A DNA stretch of 64,000 nucleotides from JAJPKK01 sp963802745 (GTDB taxonomy: Bacteria; Pseudomonadota; Alphaproteobacteria; Rhizobiales; Xanthobacteraceae): the NCBI GenBank assembly GCA_963802745.1, contig CAWDKL010000065.1, positions 62,001 to 126,000 of the forward strand. The letters run 5' to 3'. The notes below the pieces were generated by a model that ran no database searches, was not told the DNA's origin, and saw only the letters and a program-made list of their open reading frames with translations. Position numbers and translations under genes: made by a program. Within the stretch, counting starts at the first letter, position 1. Each line of letters starts with the position of its first letter. Below are positions 18,964 through 27,141 of the stretch, in pieces.

Positions 18964-20286
18964 CTAACGTGACAATCGCTCGATCGCATCCGCCGGCGTG
19001 AACAGCTGACGGCTGCCGTCGGCGCGGCACTTGAGTTCGACCTTGCCTTCCGCCAATCCCTTCGGCCCCACCAGGATCTGCCACGGAATGCCGATCAAAT
19101 CGGTCGCGGCGAATTTCGATCCGGGACGTTCCTCCAGGTCATTGTAGAGAACTTCGACACCCCTCGCCCCCAGTTGCCGGTACAAGCTCTCGGACGCACC
19201 ATCGGTTGCACTATCGCCCTGCTTCAGATTCAGGATGGCAACCCGGAACGGCGCCACCTGTTCCGGCCATTTGATCCCGGCATCGTCGTGGAAGGCCTCA
19301 ATGATGGCGGCAACGAGGCGCGTCGGCCCGATCCCGTAGGACCCCATGTGTACCGCGTGTTCGCCGCCATCGGGACCGGCCACGCTCGCGCGCATCGGGG
19401 CGGAATATTTCGTGCCGAAATAAAAGATATGACCGACCTCGATGCCGCGCGCCGACAATTTGGTTTCGATGGGCAGCGCATCGAATTCCGCCGCATCATG
19501 TTTGTCCGAAGTGGCGGCGTAGCGCGAGGTCCAGGTATCGACGATATCTTAAATCGCTGCGACGTCATCGAAATTGACGCTCGCATCCGGAATGGTGAAA
19601 TCGAGGTAATCCCGGTGACAAAATACCTCGCTCTCTCCGGTCGATGCCAGAATAATGAATTCATGGCTGAGATTGCCGCCGATCGGTCCGGTGTCCGCCA
19701 CCATCGGAATTGCCCGCAGGCCCATACGGGCAAAGGTGCGCAGATAGGCGACGAACATTTTATTATAGGCATGCCGTGCACCCGCATAATCGATATCGAA
19801 TGAGTACGCATCCTTCATCAGGAATTCTCGCGACCGCATGGTGCCGAAGCGTGGACGGACTTCATCGCGAAACTTCCACTGCAGATGGTATAGATTGAGC
19901 GGCAAATCTTTGTAGGACTTTACGTAAGCGCGAAAAATTTCGGTGATCATCTCCTCATTGGTTGGCCCGAACAGCATCTCGCGTTCATGGCGGTCCTTGA
20001 TCCGAAGCATTTCCTTACCGTAATCGTCATAGCGACCGCTTTCGCGCCAAAGATCTGCCGATTGAATTGTCGGCATCAGCAATTCAACCGCACCCGAGCG
20101 GTCCTGCTCCTCGCGCACGATACGGCAAATCTTGTTCAGTACGCGCAAACCGAGTGGAAGGAAGGCGTAGATGCCCGCCGCCTCCTGCCTGATCATGCCG
20201 GCGCGCAGCATCAGGCGGTGGGAGATAATCTCCGCCTCCTTGGGGGTGTCGCGCAGGATCGGCAAAAAATATCGGGACAGTCGCAT
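18964..20286 (-). CDS. proS: Prolyl-tRNA synthetase, with one in-frame stop codon
   Basis: Charges tRNA-Pro. The 440-codon length fits the short alphaproteobacterial ProS lacking the editing insert. The start MRLSRYFLPILRDTPKEAEI at 20286 is typical. Motif 2 (FRDEVRPRFGTMRSREFLMKDAYSFD region) is clear and motif 3 lies in GSYGIGPTRLVAAIIEAFHD. After VNFDDVAAI there is a TAA at 19549-19551. The same frame then continues without any shift as DIVDTWTSRYAAT and on to the anticodon-binding domain. Because the gene is essential, a C-to-T error turning CAA into TAA is the simplest explanation. Confidence 0.92.
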
Positions 20287-20498
20287 GGGCTCCGCGCTTT
20301 GCTTCGCATTGAGGATCGCTGCCGCAGTCAAACCGGATCGGTCGGCAAAACACAAGGGCAGCAAACGATTCGCCGGGCCTTCCACCGTACACCCAACCAA
20401 CCGGGGAGGCAATTAAATACCGTGATTGCTCATGCTGCAGTGCACGACAAGTATGATGACATGTAGAGCTTTTTCGTTTACTGGACATTTACTCACGA

Positions 20499-20533
20499 AA
20501 TGGCGCCAGACAAAGTAATTTTGTTGCGCCATT
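20499..20533. other. Intergenic stem-loop
   Basis: AATGGCGC at 20499-20506 pairs with GCGCCATT at 20526-20533, and inner ACAAA/TTTGT can extend the stem. It lies upstream of proS on the other strand and before the terminator-like hairpin at 20663. Its role is unknown; it may be part of a leader or of a small RNA. Confidence 0.4.
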
Positions 20534-20662
20534 GAGTGCGGTCCAGGTCGAGGGAGGAACAGCCGGCGGCGCGATCAACTGCAGCCACTCCAGATCATCC
20601 AGAACAGAAAAATGGAGGAGACCGGTAGCTTACTTGAACATATGCAGCAGGGAGCATGTGAA

Positions 20663-20689
20663 AGCGGGGCTTTGGCCCTGCTTTTTTTT
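20663..20689 (+). terminator. Rho-independent terminator without an annotated upstream gene
   Basis: AGCGGGGC, loop TTTG, GCCCTGCT, followed by eight consecutive T on the plus strand. This is a strong intrinsic terminator. Both flanking genes (proS and the DUF1467 gene) are on the minus strand, so it would end a plus-strand transcript starting somewhere in 20290-20660, possibly a small RNA. A short frame with ATG 20612 overlaps the hairpin and is not convincing. Nothing else is seen in 20287-20747. Confidence 0.65.
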
Positions 20690-20747
20690 CGCTATGGCTC
20701 CAATTTGCGGACGCGTTGCATTTATTTTAATCAGTTTTAATACACGC

Positions 20748-21020
20748 CTATAATTTAAGCAACCCCCACAGGGTCACCAAATCTTCCAACGCGACTGCCT
20801 TGGTGACATAAGCCCAATAGAATGCGGCGAACGCGATGCTGGCCACGCCCGTCGTCCAAACGAGTTTGATCTTCAGTCCATGCGTCGCAGGCGCGCCCGG
20901 GTCGGTGCCCTGAACGAAATCGCCCTCCTCGTGCTGCGAGCGGATGCCCCACGGCAGCACCATGAAAAACACCAGCCACCAAAAGATGAAGTAGATCGCC
21001 ACCGCCGTGGTCCAAGGCAC
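20748..21020 (-). CDS. DUF1467 family membrane protein
   Basis: A 90-residue protein with two predicted membrane helices, TAVAIYFIFWWLVFFMVLPWG and one around WTTGVASIAFAAFYWAYV. Between them is a polar loop with WGIRSQHEEGDFVQGTDPGAP, the conserved signature I recognise for DUF1467. The function is unknown. The gene is normally found between mce and proS in alphaproteobacteria, as here, starting 8 bp after the mce stop. Confidence 0.88.
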   Translation of the reverse strand: MPWTTAVAIYFIFWWLVFFMVLPWGIRSQHEEGDFVQGTDPGAPATHGLKIKLVWTTGVASIAFAAFYWAYVTKAVALEDLVTLWGLLKL

Positions 21021-21028
21021 GGCTTACC

Positions 21029-21433
21029 TCATGCCTGTTCGAGCTCGACCAACGTGCCGAGAAAATCCTTCGGGTGCAAAAACAATACCGGCTTGCCATG
21101 CGCGCCGATCTTGGGCTCCCCGTCGCCGAGGACACGGGCGCCACCGGCTTTAAGGCGCTCGCGCGCTGCCACGATATCATCCACCTCGTAGCAGACGTGA
21201 TGGATGCCGCCGTCCGGATTGCGATCCAAGAATTTCGCGATCGGCGAAGCAGCGCCGAGCGGCTCCAGCAGTTCGATTTTCGTATTCGGCAACGTGATGA
21301 AGACCGTGGTAACGCCGTGATCAGGCTGTGCGACCGCGGCCGAAACCTCGGCTCCCAGCGTATCGCGGTAGACCTTGGCGGCGGCGGCCATATCGCGCAC
21401 CGCGATTGCCACGTGATTGAGCTTGCCTATCAT
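21029..21433 (-). CDS. mce: Methylmalonyl-CoA epimerase
   Basis: Glyoxalase/VOC-fold enzyme of 134 residues that interconverts (R)- and (S)-methylmalonyl-CoA in propionyl-CoA catabolism. Metal ligands are recognisable in NHVAIAV near the start, HHVCYEV in the middle and the LVELEQ ending. The start MIGKLNHVAIAVRD at 21433 is preferred to an upstream extension that would run into the rnj end. It sits between rnj and the DUF1467 gene, the usual alphaproteobacterial context. Confidence 0.93.
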   Translation of the reverse strand: MIGKLNHVAIAVRDMAAAAKVYRDTLGAEVSAAVAQPDHGVTTVFITLPNTKIELLEPLGAASPIAKFLDRNPDGGIHHVCYEVDDIVAARERLKAGGARVLGDGEPKIGAHGKPVLFLHPKDFLGTLVELEQA

Positions 21434-21459
21434 GCTCCATTCCTTCGATAAGGCACCCA

Positions 21460-23130
21460 TCATAGCGTCAATACATGGACAAGGCACAATGGCTTCTTGC
21501 CCCACTCCGACGCGATCGCGGCGCGAACGCCGCGCTTGATGGCATCTGCGACCGAATCCGTATCGCGACGACGAGCCCGCGGCAGGTTCGCGACAGTCTC
21601 GGTGACAGCTTTGTAGGCAAGATCGCGGAAACGCCGCCCATCCGCAGTGACGTCCGGGACACCAAGCAATTCCACTTCGGGCTCGCCGGCCTGGGCGCCG
21701 TTGCGATCCAGCGCCAGAGCGACCGAAACGATGCCGACAAAAGATAATCGGCGGCGATCCGCGACCGTTCGCTCCTTGGCATCGACGATCAGGCGTCCGT
21801 CCTTGTAAAGGCGCCCTTGTGGGACTTCGGCGATAACTGCGGGCGGCCCCGGCGCCAGCTTGACCATATCGCCATTACGGCAAACCAGGGTTTGCGGAAC
21901 CCCGGCTTTGCGGGCGACCGCTGCATGCTCGGAGAGGTGCAACGCCTCGCCGTGGACGGGGACCGCCATGCGCGGCCGCACCCAGCGGTAAAGCTGCTCA
22001 AGTTCGGCCCGGCGCGGATGGCCCGACACGTGGACCAGATGGGTGCGATCCGTGATCACCTCGATGCCCTGGCCGACCAATCCGTTGATGACGCGGCCGA
22101 CGGCCTTTTCGTTGCCCGGAATGGTGCGCGAGGAAAAAATGACCCGGTCACCCTTGCCGAGCGTCACATCGGGATGCTCATCGAGAGCGATACGCGACAG
22201 CGCGGCGCGCGGCTCACCTTGGCTCCCGGTACAAAGCGCCACCACCTTATCGGGCGGTAGATACCCATAGACATCGGTGCCGCGAAATTCCTGAACGCCG
22301 TCGAAATAGCCGGTTTCGCGCGCGATCTGGACGATGCGCTCCATGGCACGGCCAACCACGACGACTTCCCGGCCACACGCCCGCGCCGCGAACGCCACGG
22401 CCCGCAGGCGCGCGACATTTGACGCGAATGTGGTCACCGCGACGCGCCCGGACGCAGCGCCGATCAATTCGGCGAGGGATTTCGCCACCTCCATTTCCGA
22501 CGGTGAGTGTCCATCGCGCACCGCATTGGTGGAATCCCCGATGACGGCAAGACAGCCGGCGTCGCCCAGCGCGCGCAATTTCGCCTCATCGGTCGGCACC
22601 CCGATGGTCGGCGTCGGATCGAGCTTCCAGTCGCCGGTATGCAGCACCGCACCGAGACTGGTGCGGATGATCAGCGCATTGGATTCCGGGATCGAGTGGG
22701 CGACGGAAACCAACTCGATATCGAATGGCGGCAAGCTGATGCGGCCGCCGAGCGGCACGATGTGCACAGGGATTTCCGGAGCCCCGGGCTCCGACTGCCG
22801 CTTGGCCTCCAACAGCGCCGCCGTAAACGGCGTTGCGTAAAGCGGGACCTTCAGACGCGGCCACAAATCGATGAGCGCACCATAATGATCCTCGTGCGCA
22901 TGCGTGAGCACCAGTCCGACCAGATTGCGGCGCTCCTCCTGGAGAAACCGGATGTCCGGCATGATGAGGTCGATGCCGGGGAGATCCTCGCCGGCGAAAG
23001 CGACGCCGAGATCGACCGCAAGCCATGATTTCTTGCGCCGCGCCCCGAAGCCGTAGACCGACAAATTCATCCCGATCTCGCCAACTCCGCCGAGCGGTGC
23101 GAAGACGAGTTCTTCCTGCGCCGATGTCAT
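21460..23130 (-). CDS. rnj: Ribonuclease J
   Basis: Metallo-beta-lactamase/beta-CASP ribonuclease for mRNA decay and rRNA maturation, with both endo- and 5'-exonuclease activity in the family. The 556-residue protein has the LTHAHEDHYGA (HxHxDH) zinc motif, HTGDWKLDPTP, the GDSTNA block and the beta-CASP domain with SGHPRRAEL. RNase J is common in alphaproteobacteria beside RNase E. The start MTSAQEELVFAPLGG at 23130 is preferred; an ATG 15 bp upstream is also in frame. It lies between birA and mce in one minus-strand cluster. Confidence 0.95.
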   Translation of the reverse strand: MTSAQEELVFAPLGGVGEIGMNLSVYGFGARRKKSWLAVDLGVAFAGEDLPGIDLIMPDIRFLQEERRNLVGLVLTHAHEDHYGALIDLWPRLKVPLYATPFTAALLEAKRQSEPGAPEIPVHIVPLGGRISLPPFDIELVSVAHSIPESNALIIRTSLGAVLHTGDWKLDPTPTIGVPTDEAKLRALGDAGCLAVIGDSTNAVRDGHSPSEMEVAKSLAELIGAASGRVAVTTFASNVARLRAVAFAARACGREVVVVGRAMERIVQIARETGYFDGVQEFRGTDVYGYLPPDKVVALCTGSQGEPRAALSRIALDEHPDVTLGKGDRVIFSSRTIPGNEKAVGRVINGLVGQGIEVITDRTHLVHVSGHPRRAELEQLYRWVRPRMAVPVHGEALHLSEHAAVARKAGVPQTLVCRNGDMVKLAPGPPAVIAEVPQGRLYKDGRLIVDAKERTVADRRRLSFVGIVSVALALDRNGAQAGEPEVELLGVPDVTADGRRFRDLAYKAVTETVANLPRARRRDTDSVADAIKRGVRAAIASEWGKKPLCLVHVLTL

Positions 23131-23197
23131 ATGCTCAACCGCCAACCCTCATCGCATCTCCGTTCACCGGGTCTGCTGCTTCTACGCAAGAATACGT

Positions 23198-23920
23198 TCA
23201 CACGGCCACTGCTTTCGTTCCCGCGTCCAAGGGAAACACATCCCCGGCCGCAATCAGCGCGATTGCGCGATCCTCGGTGCGGAGCACCAACCGGCCTTCC
23301 AGGTCCAAGCCTTCGAACCGCCCCACCATTTCGCGCCCCGGCAAGCGCACCCGAACGGGCCGTCCCAGACCGTGCACGCTGGCAAGCCACCCCGCCTGGA
23401 TAGCCGCAAATCCTGCCCCTCGGCTCCATTGTTCAAGACGTATCCTAAAGGTCGCGGCAAGGCGTTCGGCCAGCACGATGGGGCATATATCCGCGCCTTC
23501 GGCGGCGAAATCCGTGGCGGGAAATTCCGACCCCACCGGATGATGGCGGCAATTCACCCCGATTCCGATCGCCACACTTATCGGGCTCCCTTCTCCCTCC
23601 ACCAAAATACCTGCAATCTTCCGCTCCGCGAGCAGCAGATCGTTCGGCCATTTGAGGGTAAGACGCGGCGCGAGCATCGGCGCCATCGACACCACGGCAT
23701 CACGAAGCGCCAGTCCGGCGACGAACCCCAGCTGCGGCACCGTTGCGACCGGCGCCGGATCGGTCAATAGCAGCGTCGCATAAAGATTGCCGGGCATCGA
23801 CACCCATAAGCGCCCGCGCCGTCCGCGCCCCGCGGTTTGCTGCTCGGCCACGATCCAAAGCGGCCCGAGCGTCCCGCTCCGGGCAAGGCGTAGCGCTTCC
23901 GCATTGGTGGAGTTGAGCAA
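23198..23920 (-). CDS. birA: Biotin-[acetyl-CoA-carboxylase] ligase, start uncertain
   Basis: Transfers biotin to the carrier lysine of acetyl-CoA carboxylase. The 240-residue frame contains NSTNAEA, the biotinyl-AMP site QQTAGRGRRGRLW, the LKWPNDLLL block and the ILVEGEG/GIGVNC segment, then a small C-terminal SH3-like domain. No regulatory HTH domain is present, so it is a class I enzyme. The only standard start is TTG at 23920, immediately before NSTN, without a visible ribosome binding site. The frame stays open further upstream (CVIERSRRFDWLLNSTN) but offers no ATG or GTG. The true N-terminus may be affected by a sequence error. Confidence 0.88.
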   Translation of the reverse strand: MLNSTNAEALRLARSGTLGPLWIVAEQQTAGRGRRGRLWVSMPGNLYATLLLTDPAPVATVPQLGFVAGLALRDAVVSMAPMLAPRLTLKWPNDLLLAERKIAGILVEGEGSPISVAIGIGVNCRHHPVGSEFPATDFAAEGADICPIVLAERLAATFRIRLEQWSRGAGFAAIQAGWLASVHGLGRPVRVRLPGREMVGRFEGLDLEGRLVLRTEDRAIALIAAGDVFPLDAGTKAVAV

Positions 23921-24186
23921 CCAATCGAACCGTCGGCTTCGCTCTATAACACAATTTGCAGGATCATGGGGCGTCAGCAGTGCAACGTGTCTTGATCTTG
24001 GCAGCTACGACGCAAGTCCCTTCAATATGACCTCCCAGTCTCCCTCAGTGGAGAAAATACCGTCGCCCCCGTGGTATTGATGGCCGCCGTCACTCCGCCG
24101 TCCGCAGTCCTCCACGACGGATGTTTTCAACGTTCCAGGAAGCGAAACAGAACAAGTCCATTTTACGCTCCACAAGCCTCACTCAA

Positions 24187-25615
24187 TTAAAACAGCGACC
24201 TTGCCGCCGCCCCCGCGGCATCGACCAGCGGACCCGGATAGACGAAGAATAAGAGCACAAAAAGTCCGGTCACGGCCAGTACGACCCGCAGCATTCCCCC
24301 CATGGGGTCGAAAGCGGGGGCCGGATCGTCGAAATACATGATCTTGACGATCATCAAATAGTAGTAACAGCCAACGACGCTGGCCAGCACACCCAGCACC
24401 GCGAGCGCAAATAGTCCGGCCTGCACGGCGGCAAGGAACACGTAAAATTTAGCGAAAAACCCCGCCAAGGGGGGCACGCCGGCCATGGAGAACAACATGA
24501 TTGCCAGGAAGAAGGCTTGGGCCGGATTGGTGCGCGCAAGCCCGGCGAGATCCGAAATATTCTCGACCGGCTTGCCGTCCCGCCGCATGGCAATGATGCA
24601 GGCGAAGGTCCCCAGCGTCATCGCCACATAGATCGCCATATAGACGAGCACGCCCTGCGTGCCGGCGCTGGTGCCGGCGGCAAGACCCACCAGTGCGAAG
24701 CCCATATGGCCGATCGATGAATAGGCCATCAGCCGCTTGATATTGCGCTGCCCGATAGCCGCGAAGGAGCCGAGTGCCATCGAGGCGATGGCGACGAAGA
24801 CGACGATCTGCTGCCACTGGGCAATGACGCCTGGAAAGGCGATCAAGGTGACGCGCATGAAAACGGCGATCGCCGCCACCTTCGGGGAAGCGGCAAAGAA
24901 GGCGGTGATCGGCGTCGGCGCGCCCTGGTAGACGTCGGGCGTCCACATGTGGAACGGCACCGCCGATACCTTGAAACACAACCCGGCGAACAGCAGCACG
25001 ATTCCGATCGTCAACCCGACGCCGCCCTGGCCTGCCGCCTTGGCGATACCGGCGAAATTCACCGTCCCGGTGAAACCGTAAATCAGCGAAGCGCCATAGA
25101 GCAGCATCCCGGACGACAGTGCGCCGAGCACGAAATATTTCAATCCGGCTTCCGTCAACCTTACGTTATCGCGATCGATGGCGGCGACCACGTAAAGTGC
25201 AAGACTTCATCAACTCCAGTCCGAGATAGAGCGCGATGAGGTCGGCGGCCGAAATGAGCATCATCATGCCCGTGGTCGCGAGCAGGATCAGCACCGGATA
25301 TTCGAAATTGCGGCGGTCCGGGTCCTTGAGGAAATCCCCCGACAGCAAGATCGCCCCGGCCGAGCCGACCAGTGCCAGAATTTTGAGAAATTTCGCAAAA
25401 CCATCGACGACGAAACTGCCGCCGAAGACCTCGATCCGTTCATCCGGCATGCCGGCGACGATGATCGCGGCGACGGCGAGGATGGCCACTGCGGCCCAAC
25501 ACACTGAAGCGGTCGCGCGGGCGCCGCGATAGACGCCGAACATCAACAGTGCCATGGCGCCCACCGCCAGCAGCAATTCAGGCAGGGTCGGATCGAGATC
25601 AAGACCTTCGATCAT
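24187..25615 (-). CDS. nuoN: NADH-quinone oxidoreductase subunit N, one-base frameshift
   Basis: Proton-pumping antiporter-like membrane subunit of complex I. The first 140 or so residues (LISAADLIALYLGLELM) and the remainder (VVAAIDRDNVRLTEAGLKYF) are in different frames. One extra A on the minus strand at 25206-25207 separates them. Removing it gives the expected family sequence LELMSLALYVVAAIDRD and a protein of about 475 residues with the usual 14 helices. The conserved KVSAVPFHMWTPDVYQG loop is intact. It overlaps the context of nuoM by a few bases and is the last nuo gene. Loss of NuoN would inactivate complex I, so an error is likely. Confidence 0.92.
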
Positions 25616-25628
25616 TGCGGATATCCCG

Positions 25629-27140
25629 TCATTGCGCCAGCGCGGCCGCTTTGGCCGCCGCCCCGAGGGCCAGATGATAATTCTCGATGAGCGCTGTCAC
25701 GGAGACTTGCGATAAGTCGAGCACAAGCTTGGGATAGACGCCGAACAGAATGGTGAGGATGACGAGCGGCGCCAACGTCGCCATCTCGCGCCATTCGAGA
25801 TCCAGGATGCCGGCGAGCGATCGCTTGTCCAGACGGCCGAAAATAACCCGGCGATAGAGCCACAACGCGTAGGCGGCGGAGAGGATGACGCCGATCGTCG
25901 CCAGCGTCGCGACCGGCGTATTGATCCGGAACGTCCCGATGAGGGTGAGAAACTCGCCGACGAAGCCCGAGGTCCCGGGCAGCCCGACATTGGCCAACGT
26001 GAACACCATGAAGGCCGCCGCATACAGCGGCATCCGGTTGACGAGGCCCCCATAGGCCGCAATTTCGCGCGTGTGCATGCGGTCGTAAACGACGCCGACG
26101 CAGAGGAACAGCGCGCCGGACACAATGCCGTGAGATACCATCTGGAAAATGCCCCCGCCGACGCCTTGGGCGGTGACGGCAAAAATTCCCATCGTGACGA
26201 AGCCCATATGCGCAACGGACGAATAGGCGATCAGTTTCTTCATATCCTCCTGAACAAGCGCGACCAGTGAGGTATAAACGATCGCCACCACCGACAGCGT
26301 GAAAATCAGCGGGGCAAATTCCTGTGACGCCGCCGGAAACATCGGCAGCGAGAATCGCAAGAAACCATAACCGCCCATCTTTAAGAGGATCGCCGCCAAG
26401 ATGACGGAGCCGGCGGTCGGCGCTTCCACATGGGCATCGGGTAGCCAAGTGTGGACCGGCCACATCGGCATCTTCACCGCAAACGATGCGAAGAAGGCCA
26501 GCCATGCCCAGGTCTGCAGATTCCGGGGGAACGCGTGATGCATCAGGGTTGGGATATCCGTAGTTCCGGCATCCCAATACACCGCCATGATGGCGAGCAG
26601 CATCAGCACCGAGCCGAGGAACGTGTAGAGGAAGAACTTGAAGCTCGCATAGACCCGGCGCGGCCCGCCCCACACGCCGATGATGAGGAACATCGGGATC
26701 AGGCCGCCCTCGAAAAACAGATAGAACAAGGTGAGATCGAGCGCCGAAAAGGTGCCGACCATAAGGGTTTCCAGCACCAGGAATGCGATCATGTATTCCT
26801 TGACGCGCTTCTGGATCGGCTGCCAGCTGGCCAGAATACAGATCGGCATCAGCGCCGTGGTGAGAATCACGAAGGGCAGCGAAATGCCGTCGACGCCCAT
26901 GTGGTAGCTGATCGTTCCCGCCAACCAAGGTTTGCGTTCGACGAACTGAAATTCTGGCGAACCGGGATCGAAGCGCATCACCAGAATGAGCGAAATCGCC
27001 AAGGTGAGGAGGGTCGTCCACATCGCCACCCAGCGGGCATTGCGGGCGATGGCCGGATCCTCACCACGAAGGGCCATGAGGAAGATCGCGCCGACCAGCG
27101 GCAGAAAAGTCGTCACCGACAGAATGGGCCAGCTTGCCAT
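25629..27140 (-). CDS. nuoM: NADH-quinone oxidoreductase subunit M
   Basis: Antiporter-like membrane subunit of complex I, 503 residues and about 14 helices. Family marks are EGGLIPMFLIIGVWGG, the FFASFAVKMPMWPVHTWLPDAHVEAPTAGS region (the conserved lysine and HTWLPDAH) and YSSVAHMGFVTMG. The start MASWPILSVTTF at 27140 is chosen over an in-frame upstream extension into nuoL. It starts about 1 bp after the nuoL stop region, so translation is probably coupled. Confidence 0.96.
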   Translation of the reverse strand: MASWPILSVTTFLPLVGAIFLMALRGEDPAIARNARWVAMWTTLLTLAISLILVMRFDPGSPEFQFVERKPWLAGTISYHMGVDGISLPFVILTTALMPICILASWQPIQKRVKEYMIAFLVLETLMVGTFSALDLTLFYLFFEGGLIPMFLIIGVWGGPRRVYASFKFFLYTFLGSVLMLLAIMAVYWDAGTTDIPTLMHHAFPRNLQTWAWLAFFASFAVKMPMWPVHTWLPDAHVEAPTAGSVILAAILLKMGGYGFLRFSLPMFPAASQEFAPLIFTLSVVAIVYTSLVALVQEDMKKLIAYSSVAHMGFVTMGIFAVTAQGVGGGIFQMVSHGIVSGALFLCVGVVYDRMHTREIAAYGGLVNRMPLYAAAFMVFTLANVGLPGTSGFVGEFLTLIGTFRINTPVATLATIGVILSAAYALWLYRRVIFGRLDKRSLAGILDLEWREMATLAPLVILTILFGVYPKLVLDLSQVSVTALIENYHLALGAAAKAAALAQ

Positions 27141-27141
27141 C

